Below, one piece after another: positions 38,619 to 48,837 of a stretch of DNA of 64,000 nucleotides. Source of the stretch: Rhodanobacteraceae bacterium (lineage in GTDB: Bacteria; Pseudomonadota; Gammaproteobacteria; Xanthomonadales; Rhodanobacteraceae); assembly GCA_003142815.1 (NCBI GenBank), contig PLNP01000053.1, positions 56,487-120,486 of the forward strand, read 5' to 3'. Within the stretch, counting starts at the first letter, position 1. Each line of letters starts with the position of its first letter. The notes beneath the pieces are model-generated. The model was not told the DNA's origin and made no database searches. It saw only the letters and a program-made list of their open reading frames with translations. Both the position numbers and the translations under genes were made by a program.

Positions 38619-38653
38619 AGGGCGCCGCGGATATCACAGAATGAGGCGAAGCC

Positions 38654-39526
38654 TCATGGCCCGAGCGCGAACGGGCAGATGTTGTTCCAGATCTGGCCGA
38701 GGTGGGCGATGGTGTACCAGTGCCCGCCGACAAACAATGTGTAGAAAAGATTCTGACCACTGACCCAGCGGCCGTTCTGGAAGCGGATCGGGTCGCGGCC
38801 AGCGCCATAAGTCAGGTACAACGGGTCGCCGTTGCCGAGATGGATGTCGACCGGAATCTTCGGCTGCACGCCCGCGAGCAGCGCGGCGCAGGTGGCGTCA
38901 TCGGTGCAGGCGTACTGCTCCAGCGAACCGGCGCTGACGCCGTAGGCCGCGAAGTAATCGGTGTTGTTGAGCGCGAGCGCGTGTCCGTAGTGCGCGCCGG
39001 CGGAGTAGCCCCACAGATACACACGGCTCTGCTCCACATTGTAGCTCGCGAACGCGTCATCAAGCGTCGCACTGAGCTCGGCGACGTCCCCCGGCGCACC
39101 CCAGCCACCTTGAGCCTGGTTGCCGACCACGGCCACCACGATGAAACCCTTGTTGTCGGCCCAGTACGACCAATCGCTGCGCACCTGCTGCGCAGCGGCT
39201 GGCGCGGTGCCTGCACCGCCCGCACCATGCAGCGCCAGCAGCAGCGGCCAAGCACGCGTCGGCGTGTAAGCCGGCGGCAGATACAGGTAATAGCTGCGGC
39301 TGCCGACACCGGGCACGCTGACTATGCGCGTGACATTGCCGGGAAACGCACCGCCGCTGCCATTCGACGGATTGTGCGGAATCGACACGCTCTCGAATCC
39401 ATCGCTGAAAATCGCGTCGGCGGGTGCACAGGCCGACGGCGGCAAGCGGACCGTGCTGGCCGCATCGACGATTGCGGTCGCGGCAAGCATCGGCAGACAA
39501 ACCAGAAAACACACGAGGGCGCGCAT
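38654..39526 (-). CDS. exported alpha/beta-hydrolase (LpqC/PHB-depolymerase-like esterase) with F-x-DGF-E motif
   Basis: 290 aa: signal peptide (LVCFLVCLPMLAATAIVDA), then CAPADAIFSDGFES and a Gly/Ser linker. An esterase domain follows with YYLYLPPAYTPTRAWPLLLA, ALHGAGGAG (oxyanion region), nucleophile elbow WGYSAGAHYGHALAL, IPVDIHLGNGDP (acid) and GGHWYTIAH (histidine). The layout resembles the feruloyl-esterase/PHB-depolymerase family LpqC. The IFSDGFES motif sits between signal and catalytic domain here but at the C-terminus in two other exported proteins of this window. Substrate unknown. Confidence 0.82.
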   Translation of the reverse strand: MRALVCFLVCLPMLAATAIVDAASTVRLPPSACAPADAIFSDGFESVSIPHNPSNGSGGAFPGNVTRIVSVPGVGSRSYYLYLPPAYTPTRAWPLLLALHGAGGAGTAPAAAQQVRSDWSYWADNKGFIVVAVVGNQAQGGWGAPGDVAELSATLDDAFASYNVEQSRVYLWGYSAGAHYGHALALNNTDYFAAYGVSAGSLEQYACTDDATCAALLAGVQPKIPVDIHLGNGDPLYLTYGAGRDPIRFQNGRWVSGQNLFYTLFVGGHWYTIAHLGQIWNNICPFALGP

Positions 39527-39588
39527 TGAGCGATGATCCGGAGTGCCGCGTTAGCGCCTCGTTATTGCGACATGAATATAGCTTGATT

Positions 39589-39732
39589 CCGTTCGGGCTG
39601 AGCCCTTCGACGGTGCTCAGGACCGGCTACGCGCCGAAGGTGCGAAGTCGAAGCCTCACCCAAAACCCTTCGACTTCGTCGCTACGCGGCGCAGCCAGTC
39701 CTGAGCACCGTCGAAGGGCTCAGGACGAACGG
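39589..39732. repeat. 144-bp long inverted repeat
   Basis: The left arm begins CCGTTCGGGCTGAGCCCTTC and runs through GACGGTGCTCAGGAC. The right arm (39695-39732) reads CCAGTCCTGAGCACCGTCG, AAGGGCTCAGGACGAACGG. The arms pair over ~35 bp around a loop of about 60 bp. It occupies much of the 402-bp gap between the divergent esterase and FadL-like genes. The rest of the gap shows no gene. Confidence 0.8.
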
Positions 39733-39928
39733 TAAAAACTTCATCGTGCCGCATCAATGGGTCCGGTCCGGCCCCCGCTGGCCCATTCCATACGCTGAAG
39801 TAGGGTGCGAACGCCAATCCGGTGCAATTGCGGCAGCGCACGATGGATAGATCGGCGAACTTGGGGCTAAGATCGCTACCAATCCGTTACAAACCCGCAA
39901 AGAAGCTGTTCGCAAGAAGGAGCGTCGT

Positions 39929-41266
39929 ATGCAGTGTAAAAACCGTCGAACCTGGTTCGTGCCTTCCCTCGCCGCGCTCCCGCTGGCGCTTGCGGCGGCG
40001 TTGGTTGGCCAGAACGCGCAGGCCAGCGGCTTCCAGCTCAAGGAAGGTGTGCAGGGACTCGGCCGCGCGTTCGCCGGTGAAGCCGCGGCGCCGGGCGATT
40101 GCGCGGTGGTCGTCAACAATCCGGCCGCGATCGGCGATCTGGGCACCGCCAATTGTGCGCAGGCGGATATCAGCGTGATCAACTTCTCGACGAAATTCAC
40201 GGGCGGCGGCACCGACTTCCTCGGTCGTCCGCTGACCGGCGGCAACGGCGGCGACGGTGGCGCGACCAAACCGGTGCCGGAGTTGTACTTCACGCACGCG
40301 TTGAACGAGCAATGGGCATTCGGTATGGCGCTCGGCGCGCCGTTCGGTTTCCAGACCCAATACGACGACCGTTGGGTCGGTCGCTACGAAGGCGTGAAGT
40401 CGAAGCTCCAATCGATCGCGCTGACGTTCTCCACCTCGTACAAACTGAACGACCAGTGGTCGTTCGGCGCCAGCCTGATCGCGCAGCGCACCAGCGCCGA
40501 GCTGAATCAGGTGATCGACTTCGGCACGATCCTGGCGGCCCCGACCAATGGGGCGGTACTGCCGCAGGAAGCCGACGGTTTCGGCGGCCTCAAGGGCAAC
40601 GACTGGGGCTATGGCTTCGACATCGGTGTGTTGTGGAAACCGACCGACAAGGACCGCGTCGGCTTCAATTACCACTCGCAGATCAACCACACCTTGTCCG
40701 GCACCGCGAGCTTCCAGGTTCCGTCGAACATCCTGCCGCTGCTTGGCGGCGCGTTCGTCAATCAGGGCGGCGCGGCCGACTTCGATACGCCGTGGTTCGC
40801 GACCGCCAGCTGGTGGCATACGCTCGATGAGCGCCTGAGTTTCGGCGTCGACTTGAGTTACACGCACTGGTCGAGCTTCAAGTCACTGAACATCATCTAT
40901 GCCAATCCCGCGCAGGCGCCCTTCAGCTCCGCGCAGATCTTCGACTGGAAGAACACCTGGTTCTATTCGTTCGGCGGCGAGTATCGCTTGAACGACGCGT
41001 GGACCTTGCGCGCCGGTGTTGCGTACGACCAGACGCCGACGATCGATGCGACGCGCGAGCCGCGCGTGCCGGATGGCAACCGTACCTGGCTGTCGATCGG
41101 TGTCGGCTACAAGGTCAGCGACACGCTGAAGTTCGATGCCGGTTTCGCGCATCTGTGGGTCGACAACGGCACGATCAACAACCAGTCGGCGACATTCAGC
41201 ACGCTGGTTGGCAGCTTCCAGAGCAAGGGCAACGTGCTCGGTGTATCCGGCCAGTTCCTGTTCTGA
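39929..41266 (+). CDS. FadL/OmpP1/TodX-family outer-membrane transporter
   Basis: 445-aa outer-membrane barrel importing hydrophobic compounds such as long-chain fatty acids. Signal peptide LALAAALVGQNAQA; the mature N-terminus SGFQLKEGVQGLGRAFAGEA is the FadL hatch motif, with VVVNNPAAIGDL next. Barrel strands alternate through FGMALGAPFGFQTQYDDRWV and DKDRVGFNYHSQINHTLSG. The C-terminal strand is GNVLGVSGQFLF with terminal Phe. A single gene followed by a good terminator at 41294. Confidence 0.9.
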   Translation: MQCKNRRTWFVPSLAALPLALAAALVGQNAQASGFQLKEGVQGLGRAFAGEAAAPGDCAVVVNNPAAIGDLGTANCAQADISVINFSTKFTGGGTDFLGRPLTGGNGGDGGATKPVPELYFTHALNEQWAFGMALGAPFGFQTQYDDRWVGRYEGVKSKLQSIALTFSTSYKLNDQWSFGASLIAQRTSAELNQVIDFGTILAAPTNGAVLPQEADGFGGLKGNDWGYGFDIGVLWKPTDKDRVGFNYHSQINHTLSGTASFQVPSNILPLLGGAFVNQGGAADFDTPWFATASWWHTLDERLSFGVDLSYTHWSSFKSLNIIYANPAQAPFSSAQIFDWKNTWFYSFGGEYRLNDAWTLRAGVAYDQTPTIDATREPRVPDGNRTWLSIGVGYKVSDTLKFDAGFAHLWVDNGTINNQSATFSTLVGSFQSKGNVLGVSGQFLF

Positions 41267-41293
41267 CGCGCACAGGTACGGGGAGGGCCACGG

Positions 41294-41321
41294 CGGGCAC
41301 CTTTAGGTGCCCGTCTTTTTT
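41294..41321 (+). terminator. intrinsic terminator of the FadL-like gene
   Basis: A perfect stem CGGGCACCT/AGGTGCCCG with a two-base loop is followed by TCTTTTTT, 28 bp after the stop codon. A textbook Rho-independent site. Confidence 0.92.
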
Positions 41322-41339
41322 CCAAGCCGCCAGAGGTCG

Positions 41340-41616
41340 TAGGAACGGCGCAGCCGCGACCGTCTTGAAGCCCTCCCCTTCAAAGGGGGTGTGAGCCGGG
41401 CTTGACTCGCGCCATCCTGGCGCTCGCGCTCCGCGCCAGCTTCGCTGTTCGCGCCCGCTCCTGCGGGCGCAGTCGCGCAGCACTGCTGCGCGCCGGCGAA
41501 CGGCCGCACAGGGATGTGCGGAGCGGACTCGCGAGCGCAAGGATGCGCGAGGGGTTGGGCGGGGATGGTGTTCGCTCCGTGGCGACGTCTGTCGCGTCTG
41601 CGCCGCTCCTACAAAA
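41340..41616. repeat. inverted pair of GTAG-type REP sequences
   Basis: CGTAGGAACGGCGCAGCCGCGAC near 41340-41361 has an inverted partner at about 41591-41614 (GTCGCGTCTGCGCCGCTCCTAC). Each is a GTAG tetranucleotide beside a small GCGGC-type stem, as in REP elements. The pair encloses the four-hairpin element at 41403-41500. A related GTAGGAGCGGC sits at 10112 after arginase. No RAYT transposase gene is in the window. The 41322-41772 gap holds no gene. Confidence 0.65.
41403..41500 (+). repeat. four-hairpin structured repeat, copy Q
   Basis: Linker words GACTCGC, CCT, CTCG, GCTTC, GTTCGCG, GCTCC and CGCAGTC occur in the same order and spacing as in copy P (6041-6130, minus). The stems differ: GCGCC/GGCGC, GCGC-TCC-GCGC, GCGCCCGC-TCCT-GCGGGCGC and GCGCAGC-ACT-GCTGCGC. 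Each changed arm is matched by the complementary change. Confidence 0.7.
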
Positions 41617-41772
41617 ACCCGGAGCCGCGCAAGGCCGATGTGCCGTGCGACCGGCAGGCGCGAGGTGGTCGGTGCCCGCTGTCGCGTCGCCACGCCTGGT
41701 CCACGCTCAACCGGCCATGAAGGATTCGTCGATCCCCAGCGGACGCCGCGCTGCGGCATGTGTTCGATCCGG

Positions 41773-44700
41773 TTACTCGCCGAGCGTCAGCAGCGACGCG
41801 TTGCCGCCGGCCGCGGTCGTGTTGATCGTCAAGGTGCGTTCGGTCGCGAAGCGCAGCAGGTAATGTGGGCCGCCGGCCTTCGGGCCGGTGCCGGAGAGGT
41901 TCTCGCCGCCGAATGGCTGCACACCGACGACCGCGCCGATCTGGTTGCGGTTGACGTAGCAGTTGCCGACCTTCGCGCGCTGGGTGATGTGCTCGACGGT
42001 GGAGTCGATGCGGCTGTGGATGCCGAGCGTGAGGCCGAAGCCGGTCGCGTTGATCGCGTCGATGACCTGGTCCAGTTCGCTCGCCTTCCAGCGCACCACA
42101 TGCAGCGCGGGTCCGAACACTTCCTGGGTCAGCAATGACAGCGACGGAATCTCGTACGCGCGCGGCGCGAAAAACGTACCGTGCTCGGCGCCGGTGGGGA
42201 GCTTCGCTTCGTTGATCAGTTTCCCTTCGCGGTCCATGCGCGCGGCATGCTCGACGAGAAACTTGCACGACGGCGCATCGATGACCGGCCCGACATCGGT
42301 CGACAGCAGCGCCGGATCGCCGACCACGAGTTCGTTCATCGCGCCGGCAAGCATCGCGATCACCTTGTCGGCGATGTCCTCCTGCACGAACAGGACGCGC
42401 GCGGCCGAGCAGCGCTGGCCGGCGGAATCGAATGCGGACGCGAGCACGTCCTTGACCAGTTGTTCCGGCAGCGCCGAGGAATCGGCGATTAACGCGTTCT
42501 GGCCGCCGGTCTCGGCGATCAGCACAGCGATCGGCGCATTGCGCGCGGCCAGGGTGCGGTTGATCGTCCACGCGGTTTCGGTGGAACCGGTGAAGCAGAC
42601 GCCGGCGACTTCGGGTTTCGTCAGCAAGGTATTGCCGAGCACCGAACCCTTGCAGGGCACGAACTGCAGCACCGCTTCCGGCACACCGGCTTGGTGCAGC
42701 AGCTTGACCGCGGCGTAACCGATCAGGGTGGTCTGGTCAGCGGGCTTGGCGATCACCGCATTACCCGCCGCGAGCCCTGCGGCGACCTGGCCCATGAAGA
42801 TCGCCAACGGAAAGTTCCACGGGCTGATGCAGACGAACACGCCGCGACCGCGCAGGAACAGTTGATTGCTCTCGCCGGTCGGGCCGGGCAGGTTCTCAGG
42901 TTGGCCGAACAGCTTGCGCGCCATCGCCGCGTAGTAGCGGCACATGTCGGCCGCTTCGCGCACTTCCGAGATCGCGGCAGGGATCGTCTTGCCGGCTTCG
43001 CGCACGCACAACGCGACAAACTCCGCGCGGCGCGCTTCGAGCAGATCGGCCGCGTGTTCGAGGATCGCGGCGCGGCTCGCGGCCGGCAGCAGGTCCCAGT
43101 CCGCTTGCGCGGCGACTGCGTTGGCGAGCGCCTTGCCGATCGTCGCGGCGTCCGCGTTGCAGCTTTGGCCGATCACCTGACGGCGGTCGGCGGGATTGGT
43201 GACCTGGCGCGCGGTTTCGCCAGTCGTTGCGCCCGGCACCAGCGGTGCGGCGGTCCACGGCGCGTGCGGCGCGTTGACCGCGTCGGCGAGGGCTTTCAGT
43301 TCGTTGTCGTTGGCGAGATTGACGCCCATGGAATTCTTCCGAAGTTCACCGTAGAGGCCGACCGGCAGCGCGATGCGCGGATGCGGTTTGGAAGGGAATG
43401 CGCGCACCGTCTCGCAAGGATCGGCGACGAGGTCGCGGACCGCCACGTTTTCGTCGACGATGCGGTTCACGAACGAGGTGTTGGCGCCGTTCTCGAGCAG
43501 GCGCCGCACCAGATAGGGCAACAGATCCTCGTGACTGCCGACCGGCGCGTAGACGCGGCACGGCACAGCGAGGTTCTCCTCGCCGATGACTTCGCTGTAG
43601 AGGTCCGCGGCCATGCCGTGCAGGCGCTGGAACTCGAATGGACGCCCCTGCGCGTAGTGATGGATCGCGGCGATCGTGTGCGCGTTGTGCGTCGCGAACT
43701 GCGGATATATCGCGTCGCCACCGGCCGCGAACAGGCGTTTCGCGCAGGCGAGGTAGGAGACGTCGGTGTTTGGCTTGCGCGTGAACACCGGATAGCCGAT
43801 CAGGCCGCCCTCCTGTGCGCGCTTGATCTCCGAATCCCAGTACGCGCCCTTGACCAGGCGCACGCACCAGCGCCGCTGCGTCTTGCGCGCGGTCTCGGCG
43901 AGCCAGTCGATCACGAATGGCGCACGCTTCAGGTAGGTCTGCACGGCGAGGCCGAAACCGTTCCAGCCGGCGAGCGATGGATCGGCGAACACCGCGCCGA
44001 CCACGTCGAGCGAAAGTTCGAGGCGATCGGCTTCCTCGGCGTCGACGGTCATGCCGATGCCGTTGCGCATCGCGAGCTGCGCGAGTTCGAGCAGCCTTGG
44101 CGTGAGCTCGGCATGCACCCGCGCGCGCTTGGCAACTTCGTAGCGCGGATGTAGCGCCGAGAGTTTCACCGAGATCGACGGCGCGTCGAGCACACTGGCG
44201 AACGGTCCGCGCTTGCCGAGCGCGGCGATCGCGTCCTGGTAGGCGCGGTGGTAGCGCTCGGCGTCTGCTTCAGTCAGCGCGGCCTCGCCGAGCATGTCGT
44301 AAGAATAGCGATAGGCCGCGTTCGCCTTCTCGGCGGAGCGGTCGAGCGCCTCGTCGATCGTGCGGCCCATCACGAACTGGTGGCCCATGATGCGCATCGC
44401 CTGGCGCACCGCGAGGCGGATCACCGGTTCACCGGCACGGCCGACCAGGCGCTTCAACGCGCCGGTGAAGTCGCGGCGCGTATCGTCGGCGAGGTTGACC
44501 AGGTGGCCGGTCAGCATCAGGCCCCAGGTCGAGGCGTTGACGAACACCGAATCGCTTCCGCCAAGGTGCTTCTTCCAGTTCGCCTCGCCGAGCTTGTCGC
44601 GGATCAACTTGTCCGCGGTCGCCTTGTCCGGAATCCGCAGCAGCGCTTCGGCGACGCACATCAGCAGCACGCCTTCTTCGCTGGAGAGGTCGTACTGGCG

Positions 44701-44922
44701 CATGAACGATTCGACCGCGCTCTGCTCGCCCGCGCGTGTGCGCACTCTCGCGACCAGCTCGGCCGCGCGCGCGAGCAAGAGTTCGCGTTCCGCCGGTGCC
44801 AGGCTCGCTTGCGCGAGCAGCTCATCGACCGCTTCGGTTTCGTCGCGCGACCACGCGGCCGTGATGCGTGCCCGTGCCGGCGCGGCGGCGGGCGGGAGTT
44901 CCGGTATCAGGAGTTCGCTCAA
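41773..44922 (-). CDS. putA: bifunctional proline dehydrogenase / P5C dehydrogenase PutA (no N-terminal DNA-binding domain)
   Basis: Oxidises proline to glutamate in two steps with substrate channelling. The PRODH barrel (about residues 160-480) has [60 protein letters not shown] and [11 protein letters not shown]. The ALDH part (about 560-1040) has [52 protein letters not shown] and [20 protein letters not shown]. At ~1049 aa it lacks the N-terminal ribbon-helix-helix of trifunctional E. coli PutA. No ATG is available; TTG 44922 ([11 protein letters not shown]) gives the natural N-terminus, and longer GTG-initiated extensions look non-coding. Single gene; divergent from the cox cluster. Confidence 0.93.
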   Translation of the reverse strand: MSELLIPELPPAAAPARARITAAWSRDETEAVDELLAQASLAPAERELLLARAAELVARVRTRAGEQSAVESFMRQYDLSSEEGVLLMCVAEALLRIPDKATADKLIRDKLGEANWKKHLGGSDSVFVNASTWGLMLTGHLVNLADDTRRDFTGALKRLVGRAGEPVIRLAVRQAMRIMGHQFVMGRTIDEALDRSAEKANAAYRYSYDMLGEAALTEADAERYHRAYQDAIAALGKRGPFASVLDAPSISVKLSALHPRYEVAKRARVHAELTPRLLELAQLAMRNGIGMTVDAEEADRLELSLDVVGAVFADPSLAGWNGFGLAVQTYLKRAPFVIDWLAETARKTQRRWCVRLVKGAYWDSEIKRAQEGGLIGYPVFTRKPNTDVSYLACAKRLFAAGGDAIYPQFATHNAHTIAAIHHYAQGRPFEFQRLHGMAADLYSEVIGEENLAVPCRVYAPVGSHEDLLPYLVRRLLENGANTSFVNRIVDENVAVRDLVADPCETVRAFPSKPHPRIALPVGLYGELRKNSMGVNLANDNELKALADAVNAPHAPWTAAPLVPGATTGETARQVTNPADRRQVIGQSCNADAATIGKALANAVAAQADWDLLPAASRAAILEHAADLLEARRAEFVALCVREAGKTIPAAISEVREAADMCRYYAAMARKLFGQPENLPGPTGESNQLFLRGRGVFVCISPWNFPLAIFMGQVAAGLAAGNAVIAKPADQTTLIGYAAVKLLHQAGVPEAVLQFVPCKGSVLGNTLLTKPEVAGVCFTGSTETAWTINRTLAARNAPIAVLIAETGGQNALIADSSALPEQLVKDVLASAFDSAGQRCSAARVLFVQEDIADKVIAMLAGAMNELVVGDPALLSTDVGPVIDAPSCKFLVEHAARMDREGKLINEAKLPTGAEHGTFFAPRAYEIPSLSLLTQEVFGPALHVVRWKASELDQVIDAINATGFGLTLGIHSRIDSTVEHITQRAKVGNCYVNRNQIGAVVGVQPFGGENLSGTGPKAGGPHYLLRFATERTLTINTTAAGGNASLLTLGE

Positions 44923-45106
44923 GGCGGGTCTCGGGCTGAGGGGCGGCGTTTGTCGCTGCAGTGTAGTGAGGGGCGCCGCGGCGGCCAAGGACCAGCGGGG
45001 CGTCGGCCATGCACAACGACAGGGGTCCGCATTGCGGCAGTTTTTCGCAGGTGAGTCTGCGTGCGCGCACACGGCTCGAATGGTGCCACGTCGCGTTCCG
45101 CTGGCA

Positions 45107-45151
45107 TTGCCGCTGTTGCCGCTGTTGCCGCTGTTGCCGCTGTTGCCGCTG
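45107..45151. repeat. five tandem copies of a 9-bp unit
   Basis: TTGCCGCTG is repeated five times without mismatch in the 356-bp interval between putA and ctaC. The rest of the interval carries no convincing gene. Copy number may vary between strains by slippage; its location in a divergent promoter region makes an effect on spacing possible. Confidence 0.85.
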
Positions 45152-45278
45152 CGGCGTGGCGTCCACTATCATCACCGGGTCACGCGCCCGATATTTATCG
45201 GAGTTCCGGTCGAACCGAACTTGCGCGCCGCCGCGGCGGCGCGAAGCGAATCCGAATACTCGATACAAGGTGATGGCG

Positions 45279-46199
45279 ATGATTTCATCTGGAGTCCAGC
45301 GCGGTCACCGCGCACTCGCGGCGTTCATGCTGTCGACCAGCGGTTTGCTCGCGAGCGCTGCGGCGTTTGCGAACCCGGTGCCCTGGCAACTCAACATGGC
45401 GCCAGGGGTGACCTCGATTTCGCAGCGCATCTACGGCCTGCATATGCTCGGACTCTGGGTCTGCGTCGCGATCGGCGTCGTCGTATTCAGCGCGATGTTG
45501 ATTGCGATGTTCCGCTTCCGCAAATCCAGGGGTGCGGTCGCCGAGACATGGAGCCACAGCTCCAAGCTGGAGGCGGTCTGGACGGCCATTCCGGTGCTCA
45601 TCCTGATCGTGATGGCATGGCCGGCGACCAAACTGCTGGTCGACATGGCCAACGTCGAGAACGCCGACATGACGGTCAAGGTGACCGGGTATCAGTGGCG
45701 CTGGGCATACGATTACGTCGACTACAACAAGAAAAGCACCGGAGTGCATTTCATCTCCAGCCTGGATTCCGACTCCTATCGAGTCAGCCAGCTGCGTTCG
45801 GGCATGAGTCCCGATTCGGTGAAGGATGGCGACTATTCGAGCTATCTGCTCAACGTCGATCATCCGCTGGTGCTGCCAGTCGGCGTGAAGATTCGCTTCG
45901 TGATCACGGCCGATGACGTCATCCATTCCTGGGGCGTGCCCAATCTCGGTTGGAAGACCGACGCAATCCCCGGCATCATCAACGACAACTGGACCCAGAT
46001 CGACACCCCCGGTGTCTATCGCGGCCAGTGCGTCGAGCTTTGCGGCCGCGGCCACGCGTATATGCCGATCGTCGTCAAGGCAGTACCGAAGGCGGAATTC
46101 GAGCAATGGCTGGCCGCACAAGCGCCGCCGGCTGTCGCAGCCTCCGCCGCTGCGGTTGCGCCCGCCCCCGTCGCAGCACCCGCCGCTCCCCAGGGCTGA
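45279..46199 (+). CDS. ctaC: cytochrome c oxidase subunit II
   Basis: CuA-bearing electron entry subunit of aa3 oxidase. Signal peptide ([16 protein letters not shown]), [20 protein letters not shown], two transmembrane helices, [10 protein letters not shown]. The CuA site is at the end: [20 protein letters not shown], then [20 protein letters not shown] (CxxxCxxxH...M). Ala/Pro-rich tail. 306 aa from ATG 45279; ATG 45273 is possible, but AAGG ends at 45270, giving better spacing to 45279. First gene of the cox cluster. Confidence 0.95.
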   Translation: MISSGVQRGHRALAAFMLSTSGLLASAAAFANPVPWQLNMAPGVTSISQRIYGLHMLGLWVCVAIGVVVFSAMLIAMFRFRKSRGAVAETWSHSSKLEAVWTAIPVLILIVMAWPATKLLVDMANVENADMTVKVTGYQWRWAYDYVDYNKKSTGVHFISSLDSDSYRVSQLRSGMSPDSVKDGDYSSYLLNVDHPLVLPVGVKIRFVITADDVIHSWGVPNLGWKTDAIPGIINDNWTQIDTPGVYRGQCVELCGRGHAYMPIVVKAVPKAEFEQWLAAQAPPAVAASAAAVAPAPVAAPAAPQG

Positions 46200-46258
46200 A
46201 ACATCCGAATGACTGGCAGTGGATCGTCGGTCGATACAAACACCAAGAGGTTCAGGCC

Positions 46259-47890
46259 ATGGCCTACGCAACCAGTCCCGCCATCAACGCCGACGCGCAA
46301 GACGACCACGATCACAAGCCGCACGGCTTCCTGAATCGCTGGTTGTTCACGACCAATCACAAGGACATCGGTACGCTGTACCTGATCTTCTCGCTGACGA
46401 TGTTCTTCATCGGCGGTGCGATGGCGATGATCATTCGCGCCGAACTCTTCAAGCCGGGCCTGCAACTCGTGCAGCCGGAGTTCTTCAACCAGATGACCAC
46501 GATGCATGCGCTGATCATGATCTTCGGCGCGGTCATGCCGGCCTTCGTGGGGCTTGGGAACTGGATGATTCCGATGATGATCGGCGCGCCGGACATGGCG
46601 TTGCCGCGCATGAACAACTGGTCGTTCTGGATCCTGCCGTTCGCGTTCGTGCTGCTGATCTCCGAGCTCTTCATGCCCGGTGGCGGCCCGCAGGGTGGCT
46701 GGACCATGTATCCGCCGCTGTCGCTCGAAGGCGGCAGCAATGTCGCCTTCATGATCTTTGCGATCCACATGCTGGGCATCAGCTCGATCATGGGCGCGAT
46801 CAATATCATCGCGACGATCCTGAACATGCGTGCGCCGGGCGTGGATCTGCTCAAGATGCCGGTGTTTGTGTGGTCGTGGCTGATCACCGCGTTCCTGCTG
46901 ATCGCCGTGATGCCGGTGCTGGCCGGCGCAGTCACCATGCTGCTGACCGACAAGTTCTTCGGCACCAGCTTCTTCAACGCGGCCGGGGGCGGCGACCCGG
47001 TCATGTACCAGCACATCTTCTGGTTCTTCGGGCATCCCGAGGTCTACATCATGATCCTGCCGGCGTTCGGCATCATCAGCGAGATCGTCCCGACCTTTTC
47101 GCGCAAGCCGCTGTTCGGCTACCAGGCGATGGTCTATGCATTGGCCAGCATCGCGTTCCTTTCGTTCATCGTGTGGGCACACCACATGTTCGCGGTCGGC
47201 ATGCCGCTCGGCGGTGAACTCTTCTTCATGTACTCCACGATGTTGATCGCGATCCCGACCGGCGTGAAGGTGTTCAACTGGGTCACCACGATGTGGCGAG
47301 GATCGTTGACGTTCGAAACGCCGATGCTGTTCGCGATCGCGTTCGTGATCCTGTTCACCATCGGTGGTTTTTCAGGCGTGATGGTGGCGCTCGTGCCGGC
47401 GGACTTCCAGTACCAGGACACTTACTTCGTCGTCGCGCATTTCCATTACGTGCTGGTTCCGGGCGCGGTTTTCGGGATCATGGCCGCCGTGTACTACTGG
47501 CTGCCGAAATGGTCTGGCAACATGTATTCCGAGCGCTGGGGCCAGATCCATTTCTGGTCCAGCGCGATCTCCGTCAACGTGCTGTTCTTCCCGCAACACT
47601 TCCTCGGCCTCGCCGGCATGCCGCGCCGCATCCCGGACTACAACGTCGCGTTCGCGAACTTCAACATGGTCAGTTCCATCGGTGGTTTCTGGTTCGGCGC
47701 GACGCAGCTGATTTTCGTCGGTGTGATCGTCCACTGCGTGTACTTCTCCAAGCAGCGTGCGACGAGCCAGGTCTGGGAAGGTGCACACGGTCTGGAATGG
47801 ACGCTGCCTTCGCCGCCGCCTTACCACAGCTTCACCCAACCGCCGGTGATCACCGCCGGCATGCTCGCGCACGGCGACGTGACGCATTGA
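46259..47890 (+). CDS. ctaD: cytochrome c oxidase subunit I
   Basis: Catalytic subunit with heme a, heme a3 and CuB. 543 aa with about 12 helices. Key parts are [37 protein letters not shown] (heme a ligand His), [20 protein letters not shown] (CuB His, cross-linked Tyr, D-channel Glu), [12 protein letters not shown] (CuB His pair) and [20 protein letters not shown] (heme ligands). A-type oxidase with both D- and K-channel hallmarks. Lies 59 bp after ctaC. Confidence 0.97.
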   Translation: MAYATSPAINADAQDDHDHKPHGFLNRWLFTTNHKDIGTLYLIFSLTMFFIGGAMAMIIRAELFKPGLQLVQPEFFNQMTTMHALIMIFGAVMPAFVGLGNWMIPMMIGAPDMALPRMNNWSFWILPFAFVLLISELFMPGGGPQGGWTMYPPLSLEGGSNVAFMIFAIHMLGISSIMGAINIIATILNMRAPGVDLLKMPVFVWSWLITAFLLIAVMPVLAGAVTMLLTDKFFGTSFFNAAGGGDPVMYQHIFWFFGHPEVYIMILPAFGIISEIVPTFSRKPLFGYQAMVYALASIAFLSFIVWAHHMFAVGMPLGGELFFMYSTMLIAIPTGVKVFNWVTTMWRGSLTFETPMLFAIAFVILFTIGGFSGVMVALVPADFQYQDTYFVVAHFHYVLVPGAVFGIMAAVYYWLPKWSGNMYSERWGQIHFWSSAISVNVLFFPQHFLGLAGMPRRIPDYNVAFANFNMVSSIGGFWFGATQLIFVGVIVHCVYFSKQRATSQVWEGAHGLEWTLPSPPPYHSFTQPPVITAGMLAHGDVTH

Positions 47891-47897
47891 GCTGGTA

Positions 47898-47960
47898 TTC
47901 ATGCGATCGTCCGTGATCGCCAGGATCAAGAAGCGGCCATCCGTGGCCGCACTTTTCAAA
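47898..47960 (+). repeat. 63-bp two-hairpin repeat, cox copy
   Basis: It starts TTCATGCGATCGTCCGTGAT and ends GTGGCCGCACTTTTCAAA. It holds hairpin 1 GCGATC/GATCGC and hairpin 2 GCGGCCA-TCCG-TGGCCGC. A related unit lies inside dnaG at 59731-59795 (minus strand). Here it separates ctaD from the small ORF at 47968 and may act on mRNA processing. Confidence 0.75.
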
Positions 47961-47967
47961 TGAAGCT

Positions 47968-48093
47968 ATGACCCGATCAAATGCAAACTTCGACCCGAGG
48001 CGCCGCCGCGTGCGCTGGACGGCGTGGATCGTCGGTGTCATCGCGGCCACGATCTATGTGGTGTCGATCATCGAAGTCGTGCTGCGCCGATGA
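47968..48093 (+). CDS. small single-helix membrane protein of the cox cluster
   Basis: 41 aa: [20 protein letters not shown], then one hydrophobic segment ([19 protein letters not shown]) and RR at the end. It overlaps the ctaG start by four bases (ATGA), so it is translated with ctaG. Small membrane proteins between ctaD and ctaG are common in proteobacteria and are thought to assist assembly. The exact family is not certain. It is below the length that most gene callers trust. Confidence 0.8.
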   Translation: MTRSNANFDPRRRRVRWTAWIVGVIAATIYVVSIIEVVLRR

Positions 48094-48671
48094 GCGAGAC
48101 GCGCGGTCGCAATCTTGGCGTATTGAAAGTCAGCGCGATCATCTGCGCCGGCGCGTTCCTGTTCGGTTTCGCAATGGTGCCGGTGTACCGGATCGTCTGC
48201 GAGCATGTGCTCGGCATCAAGCTCGCCGAGGGCGCGGCCGACCAGACTGCGGTCGCGGGCCTGGTCGAAGACGACAGCCGCACGATCACGGTGCAGTTCG
48301 TCGCCAGCGTCAACAGCAAGCTGCCGTGGACGTTTGTCCCGGAACAGCTCAGCGTCGATGTGCACCCGGGCAAGTTGACTGAAGTATGGTTCGACGCGAA
48401 AAACAACGGCAGCGAGGCGATCGTCGGCAATGCGGTGCCCAGCGTCGCGCCGAGCACGTCGTCGCTGTTTTTCACCAAGACCGAGTGTTTCTGCTTCACC
48501 GAGCAAGTGCTCAAGGCCGGCGAATCGCGGCGCATGCCGGTGCGGTTCTTCGTCGATCCGCGCTTGCCCAGGAACGTGCACGAATTGACGTTGTCATACA
48601 CTTTCTATGCGAACGATGTCGCCACCAAGCGACTTTCGGACTCCGGTTTGCCGTTGCCGTCGGCGAGCTGA
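48090..48671 (+). CDS. ctaG: cytochrome c oxidase assembly protein CtaG/Cox11
   Basis: Periplasmic copper chaperone delivering CuB to subunit I. 193 aa: one N-terminal helix ([20 protein letters not shown]), then an Ig-like domain with [19 protein letters not shown], the copper-binding [10 protein letters not shown] and [12 protein letters not shown]. Translationally coupled to the preceding 41-aa gene. A 166-bp gap without a gene follows before ctaE. Confidence 0.95.
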   Translation: MSETRGRNLGVLKVSAIICAGAFLFGFAMVPVYRIVCEHVLGIKLAEGAADQTAVAGLVEDDSRTITVQFVASVNSKLPWTFVPEQLSVDVHPGKLTEVWFDAKNNGSEAIVGNAVPSVAPSTSSLFFTKTECFCFTEQVLKAGESRRMPVRFFVDPRLPRNVHELTLSYTFYANDVATKRLSDSGLPLPSAS

Positions 48672-48837
48672 TGCAACTGCTGGATAACGCGATGCAGGAT
48701 GCATCGCGCGCCGATCGGGCGTGGAATGCACCCGATCGGGCGAGTCGAGTCCGGGCGTGTAGTGGACTCACGCGAATTGGAGAGGGCGGCAACGCCCTGT
48801 TCAACGTTGTTCACTACTGGATCTGAGACTTGCCGCC

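Noticed and set aside
42691-44154. 487-codon plus-strand frame opposite putA
   Set aside because: Shadow of PutA; Arg/Val/Asp-rich composition without family features.
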